A model generated the notes under the pieces. It worked only from the letters and a program-made list of their open reading frames with translations, made no database searches and had not been told where the DNA came from. From CANRIN01 sp964493515 (GTDB taxonomy: Bacteria > Bacillota > Clostridia > Oscillospirales > JAAYOS01), in assembly GCA_964493515.1 (NCBI GenBank), contig CAZBNJ010000021.1, positions 1 to 29,428 of the forward strand: a stretch of DNA of 29,428 nucleotides, in the 5' to 3' direction. The position numbers and the translations under genes are program-made. Shown here in pieces: positions 8,138-15,701 of the stretch (its first letter is position 1; each line of letters opens with the position of its first letter).

Positions 8138-8183
8138 AAAAAACACCGCTCTGTGCAATACTTGCATGGGGTGGTGTTTTTTT
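8138..8183 (+). terminator. 21-bp terminator-like hairpin abutting the dacF-like start codon
   Basis: Positions 8138-8158 pair without interruption with 8162-8182 (21 bp, four of them G-U) around the 3-nt loop TAC. The outer part is AAAAAACACC against GGTGTTTTTT, so the 3' arm ends in the seven-U run 8177-8183, one base before the ATG at 8185. It reads as a terminator for the ytfJ transcript. It also covers the only ribosome-site candidate of the next gene (GGGGTGG, 8168-8174). No promoter fits between the hairpin and the ATG. Confidence 0.75.
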
Positions 8184-8184
8184 G

Positions 8185-9309
8185 ATGAAAAAAGTAACTG
8201 TTATCCTGCTTATACTCGCGCTCGTTCTGCCGACCGCTGCACGGGCGGAGGGCGGAGCGCCGGGAGTGAGCGCCGCCGCGTGGGCGGTGTACGACGCGAC
8301 CGCCGAGCGATTCCTCGCGACAGGCAACGCGGACGAGCAGCGCCGCATGGCATCGACTACCAAGATAATGACCGCGATCGTCGCGCTGGAGAATTTCCGG
8401 CTTGACGCGGAGGTGGAGTTTTCCCGGGAAATGATAGCCGAAGGCTCGTCGATGTACCTTCAGCTCGGCGAGAAGGTCGCGCTTTCCGACCTGCTGCACG
8501 GACTGATGATGATGAGCGGCAACGACGCGGCGCGCGCAGTGGCGAGCCTTGCGGACGGCGGCGAAGAGGGATTTGTGGAGCTGATGAACAAAAAGGCGGC
8601 GACGATGGGGTTGAAGTCCACGTCGTTTGCGAATCCGAACGGACTGGACGCGGAGGGTCACTACACGACCGCTCGCGAGCTTGCGCTCATCGCGGCGGAG
8701 GGAATGAAAAACGAGACGTTTCGCGAGATAGTTTCCACCGCCAGCGGCGTGTTCGCGGGGCGCTCGATGACAAATCACAACAAGCTGCTGCGGTCGCTGG
8801 ACGGCTGCGTCGGGGTCAAGACGGGATATACGACCGGCGCGGGCAGGTGCCTCGTGTCCGCAGTGGAGCGGGACGGACGGCTGATAATCATAACCACGCT
8901 CTACGACCCGAACGACTGGGCGGATCACAAGGCGCTTGCCGAGTGGGCGTTTGAGCGTTACACACCGGTGGAGCTTGTGTGCGATGGAAGCGTCGTTGAG
9001 TATCTTCCGGTCGAGGGCGGTGTCTCGCCTAAGGTGGCGGTGCGCGCGTCGGACAGTCTTGTCCTGTCGCTGTCGACAGACGAGGCGGCGCGGGTGGAGA
9101 AAACGATATACCTTCCGAAATTCGTCTACGCGCCGATAGAACGGGATACGCGCGCGGGAGAGATAGTGTTTCGGCTGGACGGCGAGGTCATCGGCAGAGT
9201 GGGGCTTTGCTACGACGCGGAGGTCGGTCGAGCGGCTGCGCGAAAGCTGAATTTCGGAGAAAAGGTGAAGGATTTTTTTGAAACGCTTGCATGGCGGCTC
9301 GGGTTGTGA
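8185..9309 (+). CDS. dacF: Serine-type D-alanyl-D-alanine carboxypeptidase, DacF-like (S11)
   Basis: 374-aa penicillin-binding protein with a signal peptide (about residues 1-20, hydrophobic core ending in ARA). The S11 catalytic motifs are present in order: SxxK as S57-T-T-K60, SxN as S111-G-N113, and KTG at 212-214. The C-terminal domain ends with an amphipathic helix (VKDFFETLAWRLGL) that would hold it to the membrane surface. It removes the terminal D-alanine of peptidoglycan stem peptides; DacF acts in the forespore in B. subtilis. The neighbour ytfJ supports a sporulation role. The ATG at 8185 is used; the TTG one codon earlier is also possible. The start directly follows a strong terminator hairpin, so how it is expressed is unclear. 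Confidence 0.88.
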   Translation: MKKVTVILLILALVLPTAARAEGGAPGVSAAAWAVYDATAERFLATGNADEQRRMASTTKIMTAIVALENFRLDAEVEFSREMIAEGSSMYLQLGEKVALSDLLHGLMMMSGNDAARAVASLADGGEEGFVELMNKKAATMGLKSTSFANPNGLDAEGHYTTARELALIAAEGMKNETFREIVSTASGVFAGRSMTNHNKLLRSLDGCVGVKTGYTTGAGRCLVSAVERDGRLIIITTLYDPNDWADHKALAEWAFERYTPVELVCDGSVVEYLPVEGGVSPKVAVRASDSLVLSLSTDEAARVEKTIYLPKFVYAPIERDTRAGEIVFRLDGEVIGRVGLCYDAEVGRAAARKLNFGEKVKDFFETLAWRLGL

Positions 9310-9340
9310 TAAAATGCAAGTTGGACCATAGGAGCTTGCA
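9286..9340 (+). repeat. Three CTTGCA half-sites around the rluB promoter
   Basis: CTTGCAT (9286-9292), its inverted copy ATGCAAG (9314-9320) and a further CTTGCA (9335-9340). The first overlaps the -35 element, the second follows the -10, and the third lies 21 bp on, before the ribosome site. The arrangement looks like an operator, but the binding protein is unknown. Confidence 0.4.
9287..9315 (+). promoter_or_regulatory. Sigma-A type promoter for the rluB-type gene
   Basis: TTGCAT (9287-9292), 17 bp, TAAAAT (9310-9315), with TGA directly before the -10 (extended -10). It overlaps the last codons of the dacF-like gene. Confidence 0.7.
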
Positions 9341-9357
9341 AGGGAGGGGGCAGCCCT

Positions 9358-10089
9358 TTGAAAGAGCGTCTGCAAAAGATAATTTCGGGCTATGGCGTCT
9401 GCTCGCGCCGCGCGGCGGAGAAGCTCATCGCGGAGGGACGCGTCAAACTGAACGGCGCAGTCGCGGAGATAGGCATGAGTGCCGACCCGGAAGGCGACAT
9501 GATAGAGGTGGACGGCAAGGTGCTCGGCGACCGTCCGGAGCAGGTGTATATCCTGCTTAACAAGCCGCGCGGGGTGCTGACGACCTCCGCCGATGACCGA
9601 GGACGAAAGACGGTGGTGCAGCTTGTCGACTGCGGCGAGCGGGTGTATCCGGTAGGACGGCTCGACCTCACGTCGGAGGGACTGCTGGTGATGACGAACG
9701 ACGGAGACGTCGCGCGGGCGCTCACGCATCCGTCCGGCGGCATCGAAAAGACCTATCGCGTGACGGTGGAACCGTTCGTGGCGAGCAAGGTCGAGGAGCT
9801 TGCTGCGCTCAGCGAACTGGACGGCGAGCCGATAAATCCGGCGAAGGTGATCGTCGTGCAGCAGTCGGACGGCCGAGCGAAGCTGGAGATAGTGATAAAT
9901 CAGGGCAAAAACCGACAGATACGGCGCATGTGCGAGGCGGTTGGGCTGGACGTGCATCGGCTGAAGCGCACACGGATAGGCGAGCTGAAGCTTGCAGGTA
10001 TGCGTCCGGGAGAATGGCGATACATGGAGAAGGAAGAGATACGCTGGCTGAGAGGGCTTGCGAAATCGAAAGGGAGGAGCACAAAATGA
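9358..10089 (+). CDS. rluB: rRNA pseudouridine synthase, RluB/RsuA family
   Basis: 243-aa enzyme with an N-terminal S4 RNA-binding domain (about residues 1-60, SGYGVCSRRAAEKLIAEGRVKLNG) and the RsuA/RluB catalytic domain. The catalytic aspartate is D103 in GRLDLTSEGLLVMTNDGD. NQGKNRQIRRMCEAVG is the second conserved family block. It converts a uridine in ribosomal RNA to pseudouridine; choice of RluB over RluE/RsuA is from general similarity and context. The TTG start is set by GGGAGGGGG (9342-9350), 7 nt upstream. It overlaps the RpiR-type gene by 4 bp. Confidence 0.9.
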   Translation: MKERLQKIISGYGVCSRRAAEKLIAEGRVKLNGAVAEIGMSADPEGDMIEVDGKVLGDRPEQVYILLNKPRGVLTTSADDRGRKTVVQLVDCGERVYPVGRLDLTSEGLLVMTNDGDVARALTHPSGGIEKTYRVTVEPFVASKVEELAALSELDGEPINPAKVIVVQQSDGRAKLEIVINQGKNRQIRRMCEAVGLDVHRLKRTRIGELKLAGMRPGEWRYMEKEEIRWLRGLAKSKGRSTK

Positions 10090-10973
10090 CACACGATCTT
10101 ATGAAGAAAATTGAGGCGGGGCGTCCCGAGTTTTCCAAGGGACAGCGCCGCATTGCCGACTATATACTGACCCACTACGACAAGGCCGCGTACATGACCG
10201 CGCACAAGCTCGGCGACGTGACCGGCGTCAGCGAGTCGACGGTGGTGCGCTTCGCCACCGAGCTTGGTTACAGCGGATATCCCCATATGCAGCACGACCT
10301 TCGCGATATGGTAAAGGGCAGGCTGACCGGACTTCAGCGGCTCGAACTCACCTGGGAGCGGATGGAAGGCCGCAGCGTGATCGAGACGAGCATGGAAAAC
10401 GACATAAACAAGATACGCGAGACGATGGACACCGTGAATACCGAGTCGTTCGACCGCGCTATCGAGATGATACAGAACGCGAAGCATATTTACATAATGG
10501 GACTGCGGACATCCTCCTTTTTGGCGGGATTCTTCGGATTTTATCTGCATCTGATGTTCAAGAACGTCACGGTGCTGGGCGAAAACGGCGCCGAAGGCGA
10601 TGTGTTCGAGCAGATCTTCCGCGTGGAGGAGGGCGACGTGCTGATAGGCATAACCTTCCCGCGATACTCCAAGCGCACGCTGAAGGGCATACGCTTTGCC
10701 CGTGACCGAGGCGCGGGGATAATATCCATAACCGACGGCCCGGGGTCGCCGATAGCGGCGTTTAGCGAGTGCCCACTGTACGCTCCGTGCGAGATGGCGT
10801 CGTTTGTCGACTCGCTCGTCGGCCCGCTGAGCATCATAAACGCGATAATCGTGGCGCTCGGACTGCGCCGCCGCGACCAGATAGCAAGGACGCTCAACGA
10901 CCTGGAGAGCATCTGGGACGAGTACGAGACCTACGAGACGCCGTCGAGCGAAACGCAGCCGAATGAGGGCTGA
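10086..10973 (+). CDS. MurR/RpiR family transcriptional regulator
   Basis: 295-aa regulator with an N-terminal RpiR-type helix-turn-helix (about residues 1-77; KLGDVTGVSESTVVRFATELGYSGY is diagnostic) and a C-terminal SIS sugar-phosphate-binding domain (about 120-255, with IYIMGLRTSSFLAGFF at its start). Family members sense phosphosugars and control sugar or cell-wall-recycling genes. No sugar transport or metabolism gene is next to it, so its target is not evident; it is embedded in a housekeeping operon as in several Clostridia. GGGAGGAG (10071-10078) lies 7 nt before the ATG at 10086, which overlaps rluB. Confidence 0.9.
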   Translation: MTHDLMKKIEAGRPEFSKGQRRIADYILTHYDKAAYMTAHKLGDVTGVSESTVVRFATELGYSGYPHMQHDLRDMVKGRLTGLQRLELTWERMEGRSVIETSMENDINKIRETMDTVNTESFDRAIEMIQNAKHIYIMGLRTSSFLAGFFGFYLHLMFKNVTVLGENGAEGDVFEQIFRVEEGDVLIGITFPRYSKRTLKGIRFARDRGAGIISITDGPGSPIAAFSECPLYAPCEMASFVDSLVGPLSIINAIIVALGLRRRDQIARTLNDLESIWDEYETYETPSSETQPNEG

Positions 10974-12201
10974 CATCGCGGTAGTAGGCGGCGGCGCTGC
11001 GGGGATGTTCGCGGCGATACGCGCATCGGAGCTTGGCGCGAAGGTGGCGCTCATCGAGCGAAACCCAAAGCTCGGGCGAAAGCTCGGCATTACCGGCAAG
11101 GGACGCTGCAACCTTACGAACGACTGCGACGCCGCGACGGTGATAAAGAACACGCCTCGGAACGGACGCTTCCTGTTCAGCGCGCTGGCGGCGTTTTCAC
11201 CCGACGACACGAAGATGTGGTTCGAGTCGCGCGGTGTTCCGCTCAAGACTGAGCGCGGTCAGCGCGTGTTCCCGATGAGTGACAAGGCTTCGGACATCGT
11301 AGATTGCCTTCGCGGCGAGCTTGACAGGGCGGGGGTAAAGATTGTAAACTCGAGAGTGTTAAGCGTTTTACTTGACGACAGGAAAACGGTCGGAGTGGAG
11401 TGCGCGGACTGTACGATAGAGTGTAAAGCTGTAATACTTGCCACCGGAGGGCTGAGTTATCCGGGGACAGGCTCTACCGGAGACGGATATGATTTCGCGA
11501 GGCTTGCGGGACATACGATAGAGCCGACGGCGGCATCGATAGTGCCGCTGGTCGCGAGCCATCCTGATTGCTCGAAAATGATGGGATTGGGACTGAAAAA
11601 CGTAAAGGTTACGGCCTTCACATCAGATGGGAAGCGGGTGTATGACGACTTCGGTGAGCTGCTGTTCACTCACTTTGGGATAAGCGGTCCGGTGGTGCTG
11701 TCTATGTCGGCGCATTTAAGGGACTTTTCAAAGCAGAAGTATTATGTTAGAATAGACCTTAAACCGGCGCTTGACGAGCAGAAGCTGGACGCGCGGATCC
11801 TGCGCGACTTTGGCGAGCATCCGAACAAGACGCTCGAAAACGTGCTCGGAGCGCTTGAACCGCGAGCGATGATAAAGCCGCTGCTCGCACAGGCGGAGCT
11901 GGACGGATCGAAGCGAGTAAACGAGGTCACGAAGGAGGAGCGACGGGCGCTTGTCGAGGCGGTGAAGGGATTCCGCGTGGACATCACGTCGGCGCGCCCG
12001 GTGGAGGAGGCTGTGGTCACCTCCGGCGGCGTGTCGGTGCGCGAGATAGACCCAAAGACCATGCGCTCAAAGCTGGTGGACGGGCTGTATTTCGCGGGGG
12101 AGATCATCGACGTGGACGCGTATACGGGTGGATTCAATCTTCAAATCGCGTGGTCGACCGGATATGTTGCCGGTACGGCTGCGGCGGAGGAGGTCTTGTG
12201 A
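10963..12201 (+). CDS. HI0933/YhiN family NAD(P)/FAD-dependent oxidoreductase
   Basis: 412-aa flavoprotein. The FAD-binding Rossmann motif is at the N-terminus (VGGGAAGMFAAIRASELGAKVALIER), followed by the family signature NPKLGRKLGITGKGRCNLTN and the C-terminal LVDGLYFAGEIIDVDAYTGGFNLQIAWSTG. The physiological substrate of this family is unknown. The ATG at 10963 overlaps the preceding gene by 11 bp and has only a poor ribosome site, so coupling is likely. Two stretches (about 11338-11470 and 11570-11760) are visibly richer in A and T than the rest. The length is usual. Confidence 0.92.
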   Translation: MRADIAVVGGGAAGMFAAIRASELGAKVALIERNPKLGRKLGITGKGRCNLTNDCDAATVIKNTPRNGRFLFSALAAFSPDDTKMWFESRGVPLKTERGQRVFPMSDKASDIVDCLRGELDRAGVKIVNSRVLSVLLDDRKTVGVECADCTIECKAVILATGGLSYPGTGSTGDGYDFARLAGHTIEPTAASIVPLVASHPDCSKMMGLGLKNVKVTAFTSDGKRVYDDFGELLFTHFGISGPVVLSMSAHLRDFSKQKYYVRIDLKPALDEQKLDARILRDFGEHPNKTLENVLGALEPRAMIKPLLAQAELDGSKRVNEVTKEERRALVEAVKGFRVDITSARPVEEAVVTSGGVSVREIDPKTMRSKLVDGLYFAGEIIDVDAYTGGFNLQIAWSTGYVAGTAAAEEVL

Positions 12202-12872
12202 TGAAGAATTTCATAGTCGCGATTGACGGGCCGAACGGTGCGGGCAAGAGTACGATAGCGCGCGAGCTTGCGCGACGCATGGGCTGTACATACATCGACA
12301 CCGGTGCGATGTACCGCGCGATCGGGCTGTATGTGCTGCGGCGCGGCGTAAGCTCGGAGGACTGCTGCGGCATAGTGCGGCTGCTCGACGAGATAGACAT
12401 TCGGCTGGAGCACCGCGAGGACGGACAGCACATCTTCCTCGGCGACGAGGACGTGTCCACCGAGATACGCACGCCGGAGGCGTCGATATACGCGTCGAAC
12501 GTGTCCAAGATAGGAGAGGTGCGCGCGGCTCTGCTCGACCTCCAGCGCGGATTCGCGGACACCGGCAGTATCGTTATGGACGGTCGGGATATAGGCACGG
12601 TCGTGTTCCCGAACGCAGACATAAAGATATTCCTCACCGCGTCGGTAGAGCGCCGTGCGGAGCGTCGATATAAGGAGCTTATCGAGCGCGGCGAGCGGGT
12701 GTCGCTTGAGGAGGTGCGCTACGACCTCGAGTGGCGGGACAAGAACGACTCCACGCGAAAGCTCGCGCCGCTCAAGCCCGCCGACGACGCGGTGATGGTG
12801 GACACGAGCGAGATAGGCTTTGAGGAGTCGGTCGAGCTGGTGCGAAAGATAGTGGAGGAAAAACTCGGATGA
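12201..12872 (+). CDS. cmk: Cytidylate kinase
   Basis: 223-aa nucleoside monophosphate kinase. The P-loop is GPNGAGKST (residues 10-18), followed by YIDTGAMYRAIGLY, and the CMP-specific block DGRDIGTVVFPNADIKIFLTAS. It phosphorylates CMP and dCMP to the diphosphates in the cytoplasm. The ATG at 12201 follows GGAGGAGG by 7 nt and shares one base with the stop of the flavoprotein gene; the GTG just before it is an alternative. cmk next to plsC and the ispH-rpsA fusion is a well-known Clostridia order. It overlaps plsC by 4 bp. Confidence 0.96.
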   Translation: MKNFIVAIDGPNGAGKSTIARELARRMGCTYIDTGAMYRAIGLYVLRRGVSSEDCCGIVRLLDEIDIRLEHREDGQHIFLGDEDVSTEIRTPEASIYASNVSKIGEVRAALLDLQRGFADTGSIVMDGRDIGTVVFPNADIKIFLTASVERRAERRYKELIERGERVSLEEVRYDLEWRDKNDSTRKLAPLKPADDAVMVDTSEIGFEESVELVRKIVEEKLG

Positions 12873-13495
12873 TAACTAACAAGCGTGTCTATAAGTTCTA
12901 CTACGCCTTGCTTTGGATATGGTTTCACATCTTCTATCGGATACACTTCCACAACCGTGAGAACGTCCCGCAGGGCGGCTGCATCGTCTGCGGAAACCAC
13001 ACCTCGATGGCGGATCCGCTGATGGTGGCGGTGGGCATGAAAAATTTGCACGGCTACAACTTCACAAAGTTCATGGCAAAGAAGGAGCTTGAGACCGCTG
13101 CGGGCGGCATCGTGAGCAAGCTCGCAAAGAAGCTGATAATCTTTATCGACCGAGGTAAATCGGACATAAACGCGATAAAAAACACGATAACCCACCTGAG
13201 AGACGGCGGCAACATAATCATTTTCCCGGAAGGACGCCGCGTGGACGCGGGCGAGGATGCGGAGGCAAAGACCGGCGTTATGATGATGGCGATGAAGTCG
13301 GGCGCGCAGATACTGCCGGTGTACATCACCGAAAAGCGCAAGCCGCCGGTCATATTCGGACGTGTGGACGTTGTGTTCGGCGAGCCGTACACGCCGCAGA
13401 AAGCACAGGGCGTGACCACAGGCGAGGCGTACCGCATAGCGGTGGACGATCTGATGGAGCGCGTGCGTCGTCTGGGCGAGACGGTGAAGAAATGA
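12869..13495 (+). CDS. plsC: 1-acyl-sn-glycerol-3-phosphate acyltransferase
   Basis: 208-aa acyltransferase. The catalytic HX4D motif is H44-D49 in GNHTSMADP; the substrate-binding FPEG motif lies in IIIFPEGRRVD, and a hydrophobic stretch near residues 10-25 suits membrane association. It makes phosphatidic acid from lysophosphatidic acid. The start overlaps the cmk stop (ATGA), and its own stop overlaps the next ATG by 4 bp, so cmk, plsC and ispH-rpsA are translated as a coupled unit. Confidence 0.94.
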   Translation: MITNKRVYKFYYALLWIWFHIFYRIHFHNRENVPQGGCIVCGNHTSMADPLMVAVGMKNLHGYNFTKFMAKKELETAAGGIVSKLAKKLIIFIDRGKSDINAIKNTITHLRDGGNIIIFPEGRRVDAGEDAEAKTGVMMMAMKSGAQILPVYITEKRKPPVIFGRVDVVFGEPYTPQKAQGVTTGEAYRIAVDDLMERVRRLGETVKK

Positions 13496-15579
13496 GCGTT
13501 ACCGTTGCAAAGACTGCGGGATTCTGCTTTGGGGTCGGCCGCGCGGTCGAGCTTGCCGAGAAAGCCGCGAGCGAGGGTGCCGCAGCGACGCTCGGGCCGA
13601 TAATCCACAACGCGGAGGTCGTTGCGGAGCTGGAGGCGAAGGGCGTGCGGACGATAAACTCGCCAAGCGAGCTTCGCGAGGGAGAGACCGTGATAATCTG
13701 CTCGCACGGCGCGACAAAAGAGGTACACGACGAGCTTGAGCGTATGGGGGCGAAGGTAGTCGACGCGACCTGTCCGTACGTGCGGCGGATACACGAGTAC
13801 GCGGAAGAGGCGGACGCGGAGGGTCGAACTCTGGTGATAATCGGGGACAGCGAACACACCGAAGTGAGGGGTATCGCGAGCCGCGCAAGCGACGTGAAAG
13901 TGTTCTCCGACGAAGATCGTTTGACAGATTGGTTGAAAAACAGGGAAGAAAATGGGGACAAACCGGTCACATTTGTGGCTCAAACGACCGTTAACGTGAA
14001 CTTTTATAAAAAATGTTTGGAAATTGCAAAAAAACTGTGTACAAACGCCAAAAAATTTGATACAATATGTAAAGCCACAATTAGCCGTCAGCAGGAGGCG
14101 GCAGACCTCGCCGGTCGGTGCGACTGTATGGTGATCGTAGGCGATCGGCGCAGCGCAAACACCCGAAGGCTCTATGAGCTGTGTCGGGAGAAGTGCAAAA
14201 ATACCTACTGGGTCGAGCGGGCGGAGCAGCTCGAGGTCTGCGGCGATTGCAAAAACGTGGGCATAATTGCCGGGGCGTCCACGGCGAGGTGGATAATAGA
14301 GGAGGTTCGAGACAAAATGGATGAAATCAAAAACGTGACCGAAGGAGAAATCAAGGCCGAGGAGGTGGAAACCATGAATACCGCTTCCGACGAAAGCTTT
14401 GAGGCTCTCCTGGAGCAGTCGCTTAAAACGCTCACCAGCGGTGAGAAGATCACCGGCGTGGTTACGAGCATAAACGGAAACGAGGTTCAGGTGGATCTGG
14501 GGACCAAGCACGCGGGCTACATACCGCTCAGCGAGCTTAGCGACGATCCCAACGTCAAGCCGGAGGAGATGTTCAAGGTCGGCGAGGAGATCGAGGTCTA
14601 CGTCGTGCGTGTCAACGACGGCGAGGGCACCGCTATGCTCTCCAAGAAGCGCCTTGACAGCATGCGCGGCTGGGAAGAGGTCGAGGCCGCGGTCGAGTCG
14701 AATGAGACGATGGAGGGCGTTGTCACCGAGGAGAACAAGGGCGGCATCGTCGTGTCGGTCAAGGGCGTTCGCGTGTTCGTGCCCGCTTCGCAGACCGGAG
14801 TGCCGCGCGGCGGCGAGCTCAGCGAACTTCTCAAGAAGAAGGTTCGCCTCAAAGTGACCGAGGTCAATCGCGCGCGCAAGCGTGTCGTCGGCTCGATCCG
14901 CAAGGTCGAGGCTGAGGAGCGCCGCGCCGCGTCCGAGCAGATATGGAACAGCATCGAGGTCGGCGGCGAGTACGACGGCGTCGTCAAGTCGCTCACCAGC
15001 TACGGCGCGTTTGTCGACATCGGCGGCGTGGACGGCATGGTCCATGTCAGCGAGATATCCTGGAAGCGCATCCACAACCCGGCGGAAGTCCTGTCGGTCG
15101 GCGATCAGGTGCACGTCCATGTTCTGGCGCTCGACAGCGAGAAGCACAAGATCTCGCTCGGAATCCGCCGTGCGGAGGACAATCCGTGGGCGAAGTTCAT
15201 TGCGGCGCACAAGATAGGCGACGTCATCACCACCAAGGTCGTCAAGCTCATGACTTTCGGCGCGTTTGCGGAGATACTGCCCGGCGTTGACGGACTTATC
15301 CATATCTCGCAGATAGCCGACCATCGCATCGAGAAGCCGGAGGACGTTCTCAGCGAGGGTCAGGAGGTCGAGGTCAAGATCACCAACATCGACGAGGCCA
15401 ACCAGAAGGTCTGGCTCAGCATCCGCGCGCTCAAGGAGCCGGAAGTGACCGAGACTCCCGCGGAGGAGACCGCCTCCGAGCCGGAGTTTGTGACCGACAC
15501 CGTTGTCGCGTCGAGCGAGGAGGGCAAGCTGGAGGTTTCGGAGGAGATAGCTCACGAGGTCGAGGGCGAGCAGGAGTAA
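13492..15579 (+). CDS. ispH-rpsA: Bifunctional IspH (LytB) - ribosomal protein S1 fusion
   Basis: 695-aa fusion common in Clostridia. Residues 1-280 are 4-hydroxy-3-methylbut-2-enyl diphosphate reductase, the last step of the MEP isoprenoid pathway; the [4Fe-4S] ligands are C12, C94 and C193. A linker (about 281-310) leads into four S1 RNA-binding domains at about 315-385, 400-470, 488-558 and 572-645, which would hold mRNA at the ribosome, and an acidic tail. An in-frame ATG at 14374 (residue 295) has GGAGG 8 nt upstream and could yield free S1 protein. The IspH half contains an A/T-rich patch (about 13918-14080), while the S1 half uses ATC-rich codons like a highly expressed gene. A terminator follows 15 nt after the stop. 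Confidence 0.95.
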   Translation: MSVTVAKTAGFCFGVGRAVELAEKAASEGAAATLGPIIHNAEVVAELEAKGVRTINSPSELREGETVIICSHGATKEVHDELERMGAKVVDATCPYVRRIHEYAEEADAEGRTLVIIGDSEHTEVRGIASRASDVKVFSDEDRLTDWLKNREENGDKPVTFVAQTTVNVNFYKKCLEIAKKLCTNAKKFDTICKATISRQQEAADLAGRCDCMVIVGDRRSANTRRLYELCREKCKNTYWVERAEQLEVCGDCKNVGIIAGASTARWIIEEVRDKMDEIKNVTEGEIKAEEVETMNTASDESFEALLEQSLKTLTSGEKITGVVTSINGNEVQVDLGTKHAGYIPLSELSDDPNVKPEEMFKVGEEIEVYVVRVNDGEGTAMLSKKRLDSMRGWEEVEAAVESNETMEGVVTEENKGGIVVSVKGVRVFVPASQTGVPRGGELSELLKKKVRLKVTEVNRARKRVVGSIRKVEAEERRAASEQIWNSIEVGGEYDGVVKSLTSYGAFVDIGGVDGMVHVSEISWKRIHNPAEVLSVGDQVHVHVLALDSEKHKISLGIRRAEDNPWAKFIAAHKIGDVITTKVVKLMTFGAFAEILPGVDGLIHISQIADHRIEKPEDVLSEGQEVEVKITNIDEANQKVWLSIRALKEPEVTETPAEETASEPEFVTDTVVASSEEGKLEVSEEIAHEVEGEQE
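14038..14066 (+). promoter_or_regulatory. Possible internal promoter ahead of the S1 half
   Basis: TGTACA (14038-14043), 17 bp, TACAAT (14061-14066), with TGA directly before the -10. It sits in the A/T-rich patch of the ispH part and would give a transcript reaching the internal ATG at 14374. Match is partial and no other evidence exists. Confidence 0.3.
14361..14376 (+). promoter_or_regulatory. Internal ribosome site and start codon between IspH and S1
   Basis: GGAGG (14361-14365) is followed after 8 nt by ATG (14374-14376), in frame with the fusion and exactly at the IspH-S1 linker. A second, weaker candidate is GGAGG at 14301-14305 with ATG at 14317 (11 nt). Confidence 0.5.
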
Positions 15580-15593
15580 GGCTTTCAAACACG

Positions 15594-15624
15594 AGAACCG
15601 GGGCGTTTGCCTCGGTTCTTTTTT
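15594..15624 (+). terminator. Intrinsic terminator after ispH-rpsA
   Basis: AGAACCGGGGC (15594-15604) pairs with GCCTCGGTTCT (15609-15619), 11 bp with one G-U, loop GTTT, followed by a six-T run (15619-15624). It closes the block that begins with the site-2 protease. Confidence 0.92.
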
Positions 15625-15632
15625 ATTTGCTA

Positions 15633-15661
15633 TTGACAACTATTCCGGCGTGTGCTAAACT
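15633..15661 (+). promoter_or_regulatory. Sigma-A type promoter for the first ABC exporter pair
   Basis: TTGACA (15633-15638, perfect consensus), 17 bp, TAAACT (15656-15661), with TGC directly before the -10. The predicted leader of about 34 nt contains no obvious attenuator. Confidence 0.75.
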
Positions 15662-15701
15662 ATGGTTGATTGTTACAACTATCTAAAAGGTGAGGGATAG
15701 G

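Noticed and set aside
8134..8162. TGTGCAATACT before dacF as an extended -10 promoter
   Set aside because: No -35 match at 17 bp (ACATAA) and the -10 matches poorly; it lies in the hairpin loop region.
13921..13949. TTGACA at 13921 as a promoter inside ispH
   Set aside because: No -10-like sequence at 16-18 bp downstream.
13054..15639. Long minus-strand open frames opposite real genes, e.g. 861 codons here, 734 at 7888-10092 and 634 at 17266-19170
   Set aside because: They mirror strongly supported + strand genes, have no recognisable domains and arise from GC-rich codon bias with few antisense stops.
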